Shown: positions 52,619 to 63,689 of the stretch, piece by piece | Layout of the letters: each line of letters starts with the position of its first letter | Position numbering within the stretch: position 1 is the stretch's first letter | Assembly (NCBI GenBank): GCA_905221605.1 | Contig: CAJNDS010000146.1 | Location: 62,001 to 126,000 of the forward strand | Direction: 5' to 3' | DNA length: 64,000 bases | Origin: Symbiodinium natans | Taxonomy: Eukaryota; Sar; Dinophyceae; Suessiales; Symbiodiniaceae | Program-made: the position numbers and the translations under genes | The notes under the pieces: generated by a model | Seen by the model: the letters and a program-made list of their open reading frames with translations, nothing else | What the model was told of the DNA's origin: nothing | Databases searched by the model: none

Positions 52619-53849
52619 GCCCTAGAAGCCCTATAAGCCCGAAACCCTAAGCCCCTAAGCGCCTAAGCCCCTAACCCTAGAAGCCCGAAGCCCTAAGCCC
52701 TAAGCCCTAAACCCTAAGCCCGAAGCTCTAAACCCTAAACCTTAAACCCTAAACCCTAACACCCTAAACCCTATAAGCCTTAAGCTCTAAGGCCTAAACC
52801 CGCACCAAATACCGCACCCTCTCAGGGTTGGACCGTGGTGGTGGTGGGATTGCCCTGGCCTCGATTGCGATTGCAAAGTCTTTAGGGTTTAGGGTTCAGG
52901 GTTTGGAGTTAGGGTTTGCAGTTTAGGGTTTAGGGCTCCAATCATGGTTTTTGACACAGGGGGCCTCTCATCTAGGTTAGCCCTAAAGACCCTACGAAGC
53001 ATGCTCTTTTGCTTCTAGCCATCCGCCCGCGGTGGGTGGGGGGGGGGGGGGGGGGAGGGGTGGTAAACCTCCAGCCCCCGAACCACATGCGGAGCCTGAA
53101 GGCCCATCTTAAGACGTCTTCACCCAAAAGCTAAGTACGAAAAGTAAACATAAACAGAACACCAGAATCCAAGGACGACCCCGTCCCCCGGGAGGTTTCT
53201 TCTGCAAGAAGATACCCGTACTACAAGTTAGGGGGCTCGACTTTCTAGAAACCCTACGCCCTGAACACCAAACTCGATACTTCCAGGTGTTTGCCTATCT
53301 TGGCCAGAACGATGTTACAGGAATCCCTTCGCAAAGCCCTTCGGACAAGTAGCCGTAAACCCTAAACCCTAAACCCCAAACCCCAAACCCCAAACCCCAA
53401 ACCCCAAACCCCAAACCCTAAACCCTAACCCTTCCACCTGAAGTGTTCGGCTCAAGCACAAGGTCCGATTAAATATTCTTAGTAGGTTCGGGGTTCTTTG
53501 CTTAGAATGAGTATCTTGCTTGCCTTTTGCAAACACCTGAATCGTATCCCCATAGGGTATCCCTACAGGGTATGCCGATGGATGAAGGAGAGGGGTTAGG
53601 GCTCGGTATAAGGCTAAACCTAAACCCCCAAACCCCTAAACCCTAAACCCAAAACCTTGAGCCCTAAACCCTAAACCCTAAACCCTAAACCCTAAACCCT
53701 AAACCCCAAACCCCAAACCCTAAACCCTAAACCCTAAACCCTAGGGTTTAGGACTACTTGCGGGAACCGCTCCCAGCAGTGCCTGCAGCTGTCTGGAGCT
53801 TGGATGCATCGAGTCCTACTTAGCTGTTGGACTGTTTAGGGATTTTTGG

Positions 53850-54260
53850 GGGGTTTAGGGTTTAGGGCTAGGGTTTAGGGTTTAGGGTTTAGGGTTTAGG
53901 GTTTAGGGTTTAGGGTTTAGGGTTTAGGGTTTAGGGTTTAGGGTTTAGGGTTTAGGGTTTAGGGTTTAGGGTTTAGGGTTTAGGGTTTAGGGTTTAGGGT
54001 TTAGGGTTAGGGTTTAGGGTTAGGGTTTAGGGTTTAGGGTTTTTGGGTTTAGGGTTAGGGTTTAGGGTTTAGGGTTTAGGGTTTGGGATTTAGGGTTTAG
54101 GGTTTAGGCTTTAGGGTTTGGGGTTTAGGGTTTAGGGCTTAGGATTTAGGGTTTAGGGTTTGGGGTTTGGGGTTTGGGGTTTGGGGTTTAGGGTTTAGGG
54201 TTTAGGGTTTAGGGTTTAGGGTTTAAGGTTTGGGGTTTGGGGTTTACGGTTTAGGGTTTA
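53850..54260. repeat. Longest TTTAGGG tract in the window
   Basis: More than 50 TTTAGGG units with scattered TTAGGG and TTTGGGG variants, grading into degenerate units up to about 54690. Confidence 0.97.
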
Positions 54261-54754
54261 GGACTTAGGGACTTCAGGGTTTAGGATCTTGGGTTTACGG
54301 CTTAGGGCTTAGGGTTTGGGAATCTTGGGGTTTAGGGCTTAGGGTTTGGGGTTAGGGGTTTAGGGGTTTAGGGTGGGGTTTAGGGTTTAGGGTTTGGGGT
54401 TTAGGGCTTAGGGATTTTGGGGTTTGGTTAGGGGTTTAGGGATTTTGGGGTTTAGGGTTAGGGTTAGGGGTGTAGGGGTTTAGGGGTTTAGGGGTTTCGG
54501 GGTGGGGTGCAGGGTTTAGGGCTTTGGGATTTTGGGGTCTGGGGTTCAGGGTTTCGGGATTCTGGGGTTCAGGGTTTAGGGCTTAATTAGGATTTAGGGA
54601 TTTTTGGGCTTTGGGGGTTGGGGCTTAGGGTTTAGGGAGTGTTTAGGGTATAATTATAGGGGTTTGGGGGTTTAGGGTTTTGGGGGATTTCGGCTTGGGT
54701 GTCACCCAACCTTGATGTTCAGGCCACCTACTTTTTACGTCCTCATGTGATAGC

Positions 54755-54835
54755 GCGCTGCCCGGAAAAAGTACCTCAAAAGCAGCACTGCAGCAAGCTC
54801 GCTCTGAATCTGCACCCCACTCCTCGGACAGTACT
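54755..54835 (-). CDS. Candidate exon, unidentified
   Basis: The minus strand reads EYCPRSGVQIQSELAAVLLL up to a donor GTACTT (TTTTGAG-GTACTT). Confidence 0.4.
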
Positions 54836-55145
54836 CAACTATTTGGGGCATCTTAAATGTTAATATGCACCCCAAACCCTAAGCCCTAAATACCCTATTC
54901 GAAGATGAGAAAAGACAACAACACCTGCATTCGACAATCTGCTCCCCCCCCAACAAAAAAAACAAAAAAACAACAATCGAACCCCCCCCCCCCACAAAAA
55001 AAAAAAAAAAAAACAAACAAAAACGAAACTCCTCAACTTCACTGAACTTGGAACCCTAGCAAAAATCACAGCTTTTGCTGTTTCTTAGGAACTATCGTAC
55101 CCAAAAAGCCCTAAACCCTAAACCCTAAACCCTGAACAAGTATCC

Positions 55146-55240
55146 CTAAGTGAACCCGCCTGCGCCGCTGCTATCCATGGGCTGACCAACGGGGATGAAG
55201 CCCGCTCTGACGGTGCCCGTCTGGGTGGCCAAGGGGGAGC
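55146..55240 (-). CDS. Candidate C-terminal exon, unidentified
   Basis: The minus strand reads SPLATQTGTVRAGFIPVGQP then MDSSGAGGFT, ending at TAG (55146-55148), with strongly C/G-ending codons. CCCTAAA/CCCTCAA repeats lie on both sides. It would follow exons further right that I could not identify. Confidence 0.45.
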
Positions 55241-55707
55241 CCTAAACCCTAAACCCTCAACCCTAAGCCCTAAACCCTGGGCCCTAAACCCTAAACCCTC
55301 AACCCTAAGCCCTAAACCCTGGGCCCTAAACCCCAAACCCTAAACCCTAAGCCCTAAACCCTAAAAGAGCCTACAAGTAGTGTGTAGGGGTCTAGGATTG
55401 AGGGTGTTAGGCGTTTAGGGTTTGGGGGATTTTGGAGGAGTACCGGGCTTAAGGCTTCGGGGCTCTACTATTTAGATTCTAGATCCTTCCGCGGTCCTGG
55501 GTGTCGGGAGGCTTCTACCCCAACTCTTTCTTGTGCACCTTCCTTTTGGGCTGTGTACTACTACGACATGGAAGTTGGGTACTTCAAAGAAGCCATGAGC
55601 TCTAAGCCTCTAAGTACCATGCATCGGTTCTAAAACTCCAGTTAGGTCCCTGATAAACCTACTCTTACCTGCGAAGGGGGGAGGGCACCTCTCTGTAGGG
55701 GTTTAGG

Positions 55708-55783
55708 TTGGGACGTTCCCCCTTATGCTAACAGTCCGTAATAGGGATTAAGGACTGTAAGTAAAAAGGCGAACATCCCAAGG
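55708..55783. mobile_element. CTAACAGTCC foldback element
   Basis: TTGGGACGTTCCCCCTTATG faces GGCGAACATCCCAAGG; the TAACAGTCC and GGACTGT motifs pair. Confidence 0.7.
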
Positions 55784-55937
55784 TTTAGGGTTGAGGGAAG
55801 TTATCAGGCTTCAGGATTTAGGATTTGGGCCCCGCAAAGCAACCCCTGACCACCAGCGCAAAGGCCCCGGCGTCAAACATGCCGGGCGGAAGTGTCCGTT
55901 GCAGCTGCGCCTCTCCAGTTCTCCACTTATAGACTTA

Positions 55938-56050
55938 CCCGGAGGGTCCGTCTGCAGTAGTATTGTGGAAGTAGGTGCCCCAACAAGCATACTAAACAGG
56001 GGTTTGGGGTACCTAATTCCATAGTAGTACGACAGCTGGATCCTCTGTGT
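55938..56050. mobile_element. CCCAGAGGGTCC foldback element, second copy
   Basis: Diverged but collinear with 47914-48023 (GGAGGGTCCGTCTGCAGTAG, GGGGTACCTAATTCCATAG, GGATCCTC). Confidence 0.7.
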
Positions 56051-56810
56051 TAGAGCAACAATTGCAAGAAAGAGGGTGGGTTTAGGGTCCGGGGCCTTGG
56101 GTTAGGGGTCCTGTTTGGGTTTACGGTTTTACTGTAATCCCTATAGAGAAGAAATGTCCCGACCCACTGTTGGAGCAAAAGCGTGCCTTACAAAGATGGC
56201 AACCGCAAGCGAAACCCTGCGGAGCATCCAAAGCCCTGAACCCCAAAATGACGTAATGCACGGTGCTAGGTGTCTGCTTACAGTAGAGCTTATGTTGGTT
56301 TGGAAGACCTACACCAAGATAACCAAAGCCCCAAACCCTAAAAACCAACAACGCCCCCCCCCCCCCCAAAAAAAAAAAAAAAAAAAACATCATAAAAAAC
56401 AACATAAAATAAACATACAGCTGTAAAAATCGTGTAGCCAGGGGGTCTGTATCTGTAGGACTGAGGGTGGACAGCTGTATACGCCACACTCGTCTGGGCT
56501 TCTCGGTGTCACGGCTCGGGGAAGCTAGGCTTCAGCGCTTAGCGCTCAGCGCTCAGGGCTTAGGGTTTGAGGTTTAGGGTTCCGCGTGTAGAGTTTAAGG
56601 TTAAAGGGTTATAGGGTTTGGCCTAAACCCCTCGAAACCTCGAACCAGAAAATCGGAACAAAGGCAAGAGCAACCCCTCCTCTTTGGGGTAGAAGCCGAA
56701 GAACATGTGCACCTGTCAGAGCTTAGGGTTTAGTGTCTAAAGTCTCAACCCCAAACCCAAAACCTTAAACTTAAACCCGAACCATAAACCCCCAAACTTG
56801 GGATGTTCCC

Positions 56811-56998
56811 CCACATACTAACCTTAGCTTTGGAGTAGACCCTGGAAAAAAATATATACTTTTTAGGTATAAGTAGCTATAATAGGAACCCAGAACCAAA
56901 AAAAAAATATTAAAAGTATAGTACTCCAAGACCCAGTAACAGTCCTTATAGAGATTATAATAGGGGTACCATAATCCCTATTATCACGGGGAAGCATC
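56811..56998. mobile_element. CTAACAGTCC foldback element with a second element nested inside
   Basis: Outer ends TTGGGATGTTCCCCCACATA and GGGGAAGCATCCCAA pair. At the ACTAACAGTCC position the sequence is interrupted by an insert at about 56825-56936. The insert begins CTTAGCTTTGGAGTAG, ends GTACTCCAAGACCCAG and is bounded by TAAC on both sides. The insert is related to 7070-7143. Confidence 0.75.
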
Positions 56999-56999
56999 C

Positions 57000-57200
57000 C
57001 AACCCCAAGCTCCCAACTTTAGGGTTGGAGTGCACGGCAGAGGGGTTGTGCTTGTTCCCAACTCAGCGTTTCTCCGTACCTCAAGAGGAAACCTACATAC
57101 ACAATGTGGACGCCGGTCGATGCGTAAAACAAACCCAGCGATGCGAGATAAAGCGACTGTGTGTACAATGACCCTCAAAACGCGAGGACCAAAATCGCCT
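57000..57200 (-). CDS. Candidate hydrophobic exon, unidentified
   Basis: After a possible acceptor (GTACACACAG) the minus strand reads SLYLASLGLFYASTGVHIVY, then VGFLLRYGETLSWEQAQPLC, suggesting a membrane helix. Another frame is also open and codon bias is weak. Confidence 0.3.
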
Positions 57201-57398
57201 TTGTCGTGAGGCATGCTGGCATAAAATTTGCGTACATACCCTCAACCCTAGACCTTAAAGCCCTAGGCGCTAAGCCCTAAACCCTAAAACCCTAAACCCT
57301 AAACCCTAAACCCTAAAACCCTAAGCATGCTTGCGGTATGTTGGGTGGATGGGGGCGGGGGAATAAGGCGCGATGCACAGGATCCCGTGCTCTGAAGC

Positions 57399-57632
57399 TA
57401 CTAGTTGCTAAAGAACCTCCCCCGTCTCCAATCCCTCCCGTCCCCAAAGAAGAAATAACGGGGAAAATGTAAAAAAAAAACATGTGTATGTATATATATA
57501 TATATAACATACCATATATGTATATATATATATATACACATATAATATACTCCTTATACAGGCAAAGTAGGGATTGGCATTTCTTGTTGTTTTTTGGGGT
57601 GGAAGGGTTCTTAAGCAAATAGTAGGAAAACG
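57399..57632. mobile_element. CTACTATTTGCTGAAGAACC foldback element expanded by TA microsatellite
   Basis: Left end CTACTAGTTGCTAAAGAACC, right end GGGTTCTTAAGCAAATAGTA; (TA)n tracts at 57490-57545 enlarge the middle. Confidence 0.7.
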
Positions 57633-58331
57633 TGATCAATTTGCAGCCATACATTGATGTCTTTGGGTTCGTTTCTTTGCTGCTTCTCATTTTTGGGGTA
57701 AGTCATGTTTTCGTTGTTTAGGGTTTAGGGAAGTAGGGAATTAGGTATCAAAAATAGGAACTACCATTTTGGGCCCTATACCCCCAAAACCCCGAAGCAT
57801 GTAAGACACCTAAGGGGCTAACAAGCGGGAAAACTGATACAGTTAGAATTGAGACCCTAAATCCTAAACCCTAAGCCCTAAACCGTAAACCCTAAACTCA
57901 GGGCCTAGGCCGCCCCCCCCTCCTTCGACCTCAATGGCGCAAGCCGACCCAGGTCGAAACTGAATAAGTTTTTAGAAGTGGACTGTTGCTTGAGTTTAGG
58001 CCTAAACCCTGAAGGTAGTGTATGGCCCTCCACAATCGGGGCAAAGCTGCTCTTCGCACCTCACGAAGCTTTCGAGCTTGTTCCGAAACCTAACCTTCAC
58101 AGCACCTACGCCCTATCACTGCAATCCCTAAACCTAAACCCTGAACCCTGAACCCTAAACCCTAAACCCACAGGTCAACACAAAGACCCCGCATGCACCT
58201 GGCAGGCCAGGGTTTCGCCACCCAGGCCAAACAAACTTCCTTGCTTGGAGGTTCAGGGGCTAAGTGTTCAGGGTTTAGGGTCTAGGGGTTAGGGCTTAGG
58301 GTTTAGGGTTAGGGTTTAGGGATACCTAAGG

Positions 58332-58441
58332 CCCTAAAGCTCCATGTACTTCTTTTTATGATGTACTTGGCCCCCAAAGTCCCTATATAGGAGGTACTTT
58401 AAGGCCTAAGTATTCCTTATTTAAGTACATGGACCCATAGG
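58332..58441. mobile_element. CCCTAAGGGTCCATGTAC foldback element
   Basis: Ends CCTAAAGCTCCATGTACTTC and AAGTACATGGACCCATAGGG; internal TACTTGGCCC faces GGCCTAAGTA. Confidence 0.75.
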
Positions 58442-59128
58442 GTAGGGGTTCAGGGCTCAGGGCTTAGTCGGTTTAGTGTTTTGGGTTTAGGGTGGGTACT
58501 CCACTTAAGGGGCCTAGAAGGGACAAACACAACCCTAAACCTTCAACCCTAAACCCTAAGGTCTAACCCCCCTAAACCCAGAACCCTAAACCTCCAAGTG
58601 CGACAGGGATGTGTAGATCTTCAGAGTTGCGTTTTCGGGTGCAGGGTTTTAGGTTTCGAGTCAAGGGTTTCGGGCTTAAGGTCTTCATGGGCATTTCCAA
58701 GGTTTCTAGTGCAAGTATTCAGAGGTCAAGTGTTGGTCTTCGCAGGCCTTCGGCCTTCAGAGGAGGGCTAAGGTTTAGGACGTAGGTCTTCAGAACATTT
58801 TTTGTTTGTTGATAGTCTTGTCCTGACCGCACCACCCCGCCCGAATGAGTCCCTCGTAGCCGCTACTTCAGGACGAATGGCTGGTGGTGATTTTATATTC
58901 TGCTTACTTGTGGCTTTCCGGGTTGTGAAAATTACTTAGTTGTATTGGTTTGCTTGAACTCGGCCGCATCTCTGGTCACCATCTCACTTTTTTTGTATAC
59001 CGGGTTTTGGAGTTGCCACTCAGCGTATTTTATTAAGGTTCAGGGCTTTTATTAAGGTTCAGGGCCTTCCCAACACATGTTTTTGTTCATTTTGCTAGCG
59101 CCCAAGCGCCAAGGAGCCCTTCCTTGAA

Positions 59129-60517
59129 ATGACGCCACACGCTGCCCAGGGCCACTCCCAGTCTGCATCGCTGGACACTTTTCGGAGCTACTCAGTAAGG
59201 CTCATAGGCCTTGGCGTTCAGCAGAGTATGGTGAAGGCAGTTGCTCGAAGCAGACAGAAGTACATGTTAAGCAATCGTATTTTACCCTCAAAAAAAAGCA
59301 ACACGAAGCAATTACTATTGCCAAAATACCCCCAAATCATTCACAATTAAAAAGCGACACCAACATTTTACCAACAATTTCGTACTAAAATATTACTAAC
59401 ATTAGTAAAAATTCTGTCTTCAAACTTGCGCTTCAGGGGACATGGAAAATCCCATCCCATGGAAAGTCCTGACATCGACCCGACAGTCTTCCGCAGCCAA
59501 TACCATCTCACCTTTCGGGGTGGATGCGCAGACAAAGGCTGCGACACTAGGAGCAGCTGCTTGAGTGAGCTGTCAGTATCAACCGCGCGGATCAACCTGC
59601 TCGCCACGACTCGCCTTGACAGAAACTCTGAAGCGACTTGACGGAACCTCGGCAGATCGAACACGAGACAACACAGTGCCAGGCGCTTACGTTTGCAGCA
59701 TGTCGGGAGGCGCCTGCGGAGCACTGCGCTTCACTGCAGGTTTTGGACCAAGAAGTGCTCCAAGGTCAAAGGCTAAGCCGCACAGTTCAAAACCTGAAAG
59801 GCCCGAAGTGCATATGAGACTTTGGCCATGGCTTGGCTCCGCAGCAAATTTGCGTGGGTATTGTCAAGCCCACAGTTTGCAATTGCACGTTGCGTTCGTT
59901 GCAGAGCCGCAGAACTTTGAAAGGGTTTCCGACAATCTTAATCCAGCGTGGGATGAGTCTGGATGCATTCTGCAGGCAAGGATATCGCGCCCCGCGCATC
60001 TCGTGAGAATGGAACTTAAGACTGCCTCTTTTTCGGTAGGCCCCCCAGAGTCCTCATGCCGCGATTGGTGTCGCCGAGCTCATCATGGGAGGAATGACGC
60101 ACTGCAAGCCTAAGTGTGCAGTAGCTCAAGCGATTCGGGGGCACCATGTGAACACCACAAGGCACTCATGCATGCCGCAATCACCTTTTTCAGACCCAGA
60201 GTGTCAAGCAGCGCGGCTCTGCGTGGCCCACATAGAGCTCGGGCTTATCTTCCCAATACTACTAACCAATGCGAATGTTGGAGGTACTGGTACTTCGACA
60301 GATGACTGTTTTGGGCGCTGCGCCGTTTGCAGCACCAGGTGTGAGCGCGGTGCTCACCAAGCAGCCGATCCGGCTGTCTGTGTATGGCGATTGCTCACCA
60401 CTGGGCCTTCACAACCTCCACACTCACCACCTCCGGAGAGTCTTGGCTGAGCTGGGCCGGCTTTGCAAATGCGCTAACCACGCAGTTGCGATTGCACCTG
60501 CAGAGTCACCACAGTAG
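59129..60517 (+). pseudogene. Frame-broken C2-domain-like coding sequence
   Basis: Plus-strand frames succeed one another. The first, from 59129, contains LDTFRSYSVRLIGLGVQQSM. The second (59565-60113) contains NLRGYCQAHSLQLHVAFVAE, then ERVSDNLNPAWDESGCIL and LVRMELKTASF. The third is open from 60085 (VAELIMGGMTHCKPKC). The fourth (60269-60517) contains GAAPFAAPGVSAVLTKQPIR. The DNLNPAWDE motif with following strands matches the C2-domain pattern (xLNPxWNE), a lipid- and calcium-binding fold. Frame changes near 60041-60046 (a run of six C) and near 60250 indicate a decayed gene or sequencing errors; introns are also possible. No telomeric arrays interrupt it, so it may be a retroposed copy. 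Confidence 0.4.
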
Positions 60518-60519
60518 AA

Positions 60520-60880
60520 ACAAACTCATTTTTAGAACTGTACGATTACAAACTGTATCTTGATAAAACTCACTAACCCGAGAGTAAGAGAAATAAGAAA
60601 TTTCTGCTTACAAGCAATGAACTGAATCAAGAAAACTATCACTCCAGACGTGTTTGTGTTTCTTCAACAAGTCAACTGAAAGGAACAAGAACCAAGAGAC
60701 AACGAAACACGGATAAAAAGAAAAAGCTGTGAAAATCGCAGCCAAAAAGAGATGACATTGAATAAAGTAAGAAAATAATTCCGAAGGCATGAAAAGGAAC
60801 TGAATCATGAAAACGAGCACCAAAACTGCTATTGTGCTTCTTCAAACAAGCAATGTTGCACCTGGTTTTTGTGGGGGCCT
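60520..60880. repeat. AT-rich sequence with a diverged ~52-bp direct repeat
   Basis: The segment beginning GAACTGAATCAAGAAAAC (about 60619-60670) is repeated in diverged form at 60797-60850 (GAACTGAATCATGAAAAC ... CTTCTTCAAACAAG). No credible gene. Confidence 0.6.
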
Positions 60881-60892
60881 CCACTATAAACT

Positions 60893-61158
60893 CAATTTGG
60901 TTGGGTTATTCAGGACACCCTGACTGTCTGGGGGACCCTGTTTAAAGTCAGATATCGTCCGGGCGCCGTAAGAAAATTCCACATGGCGCGCCTTTAAAAA
61001 AGATTGCCGGGCATCGCTGCCCCTTTTAAACTTTTCTAAACTGCGCCCTATTAAAATCATATAAACCCCCGGGGCCGTCTAAAGAGAGCAAAATCCAGCC
61101 TCGACTGTTCCGGGGGGGGGGGGGGGGGGGCACATCAGTAAAGAGGGTGCAACATTAA
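60893..61158. repeat. ~250-bp dispersed repeat, copy 2
   Basis: Collinear with 52366-52618, including TTCCACATGGCGCGCCTTTA and CCCGGGGCCGT, and also ending in a G run. Confidence 0.8.
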
Positions 61159-61234
61159 GTGAAAGGATAAGAAACTCAGGGAACTCAAAACAGATCAACA
61201 GGAAAAGCGGCGAAATAACACAGCCCAAAAGAAG

Positions 61235-61345
61235 TTTTAAAAAAGAGGGTGCCCTTCTTTGCTTAAAGGGGTTTATAAGGCAACCTGAGCCTCCCCGCAA
61301 AAAAAAAACAAAAACAAACGGAATAAGGGTCCGAGGATCGTAAGC
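61235..61345. mobile_element. GGGTGCCC...AAGGGG element
   Basis: Shares AGGGTGCCCTTCTTTG and AAAGGGGTTTATAAGG with the 17.8 kb family; another copy is at about 61745-61865. Confidence 0.6.
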
Positions 61346-62219
61346 CACGCTCCCTGGTCCCAAACGGCTTCCTGTTCCGGACTAAACCACCTCCGGGGAA
61401 CAGTTTGTTTCATTTTATACAAAAAATGGCTACTTCGCCAATCTACGGGGACCCTCTTGAGGTCTTTTTGATACTACGACTCCTTGTGTTTAGGCTCCTG
61501 TTTCTGCGATCAAACTCTAAACCCTGAACTCTCAGCCCTAAGCCCTGAACTCTGCGGCCAACGCACGATTTCGGTAGCAGATGAGGCGGCAGTGGGAGAG
61601 CTCTTTGGCCTTGCCCCAAGCAGAGGGATGAAGGCTAATGTTGACAGAGTTTAGGGTTTAGGGGTTAGGGTTTAGGGTTGAGGGTTTAGGGTTTAGGGTT
61701 TAGGGTTTAGGGTTTGTGGTTTAGGGCTTAGGGCTAGGGTTTATCTAGAGCCAAGGGTAAGCTAGGAATAAACAGGGTGGCCTTGTTGCGTTTAATTAAA
61801 GGGGCTTAAAAGGGAATCTAATCCCCAAAAAGGAATAAGGGCTTACTCTGCGTCCCCTAATAGCCCTTTGCCCCTAAACCCTAAACCCCAAACCCTGAAG
61901 CCTAAAACTAAACCCGAAACTCTAAACCCAAGGCCGTGATGAGGATCCTCTACAGTAGGGCTACCCCCCTGCTAGGCTCCACACTTAAACAACCTTAATT
62001 AGGCCCAAATATCCCCAAATAGCCCGAATTGTGGCGGGAACCTACGAAAAATACGCACAAAGTGGCGGGAACCTACGAAAAATACGCACAAAGCAGAAGA
62101 GGGGAAGCCATGAAGAGGATGGCCCATGGAATCCCCCCAAAGATCCCACGTGGCGGCGGCCTCGAATTGCCGCACGTGGTTGTTCACTTGCAGAGAGGCG
62201 CGCCTCGGGGAAGCCAAGG

Positions 62220-62360
62220 GGTTTAGGGTTTAGGGTTTAGGGTTTAGGGTTTAGGGTGGGTTTAGGGTTTAGGGTTAGGGTTTATAGGGTTTAGGGTTTA
62301 GGTTTTAGGGTTTGGGGTTTGGGGTTTGGGGTTTAGGGGTTTAGGGGTGTTGGGTTTTGA
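62220..62360. repeat. TTTAGGG/TTTGGGG array
   Basis: Mixed units with TTATAGGG and TTTTAGGG variants. Confidence 0.9.
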
Positions 62361-62463
62361 GGGCTTAAGTTCTCGTGATGAGGATTCTAAGCCAACCTTT
62401 GCTTGGGGGGGGGGGGGGTTTAAGGTGCAGGTGGGCTTCCAGACAAAAACATCTAGCACCCCA

Positions 62464-62594
62464 TACTTGGAGGTTCATGGTACGTAATAACCCAATTATA
62501 ACTGTACATATACCCAAGTTATAACCATGTCAGGGCACTTGAAGGGCTTATATGTGGGTCAAAAGTAGTTCTAGGTACCATGAACCTGCAAGTA
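62464..62594. mobile_element. TACTTGGAGG foldback element
   Basis: Ends TACTTGGAGGTTCATGGTAC and GTACCATGAACCTGCAAGTA are almost perfect inverted repeats. Half of another copy is at 63425-63490. Confidence 0.85.
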
Positions 62595-63689
62595 CTGTCC
62601 TGTTACACCACTGGGGGATGTGGGGGAGAACCCTAAACCACCCCAAATCCTAAACCCAATGCCCCAAACCCGCTACCGAAAACAATGTGTTAAAATCTTC
62701 CGATGGGCAAACCAGGGGAACTTGTTGTTGGCAAGGCCCCAAAGTCCCGACATAGGAGGTACTGCAAGGCAACCCTAAACCCTAAACCCTAAACCCTAAA
62801 CCCTAAACCCTAAACCCTAACCCCTAAACCGCGGCAACCAATGCAAAACCATGCTAGGTGCCTTCAGGTCTTGCGGGCTTGGGAATTCAGTGAGAGGTTA
62901 GGGTGTAGGGCCTAAACCCTCAACCCTGAACCCTAAACCCTAACCCTAAACCCTTAACTCTCTAAACTCCCTAAACCCTAAAGCCTAAACCCTAAACCCT
63001 ATGGTTCAGGCCTGAAAGATTGAGGATGCCAGCCCTATGGTCCACGGTAGGGCCTGCAGTGTAGCTTGAGGAGGGCCGGGTCTTCACAACCGCCTTGCAT
63101 TCCCAATGTTGGGTGTAGGATTGAGGGTTCATGGAAAGCCTCGAAACCCTACACCCTACACCCTACACCCTAAACCCTAAACCCCTAAACCCTAAACCCA
63201 AAGCCGCGAAGTTCTCGCATCCGCCGAGCCCCTGGCTCGAAAAGCCACTGCCAAAACCTGGAGCAGGTCTAGCCCCAAACCCAAAGAACTAGGGCTTTAG
63301 GGTTTAAGGTTTAGCCCCCCCCCCCCGGCTTAGGGTTTAGGGTTTAGGGATTAGGGCTTTAGGGTTTCAGGCTTCGCCCCCCCCACCGCTTAGAGGTTGA
63401 TGGGTTTAGGGTCTAGGGCTTAGGGCACTTGAAGGGCTTACAAGTGGGTTATCAGTACAGTTCTCACTGAAGCACCACGGACCTCTAAGAGTCCCCCCCC
63501 ACCTCCTCTAAGATTGGGTTATTGTTTAGGGCTTAGGGTTTAGGGTTTCAAAAAAGGATTCGGCAACGAGTAAGTTGGAGTAAAGGGGGGATGCAGAAAA
63601 GCAGAACCGCCGAAAGAAACTCGGCCGGGAATACTTGACTGTGTATGAAAGCCTTGGCCCTAAACCCTTGACTGTGCAGGCCGCCAGCA

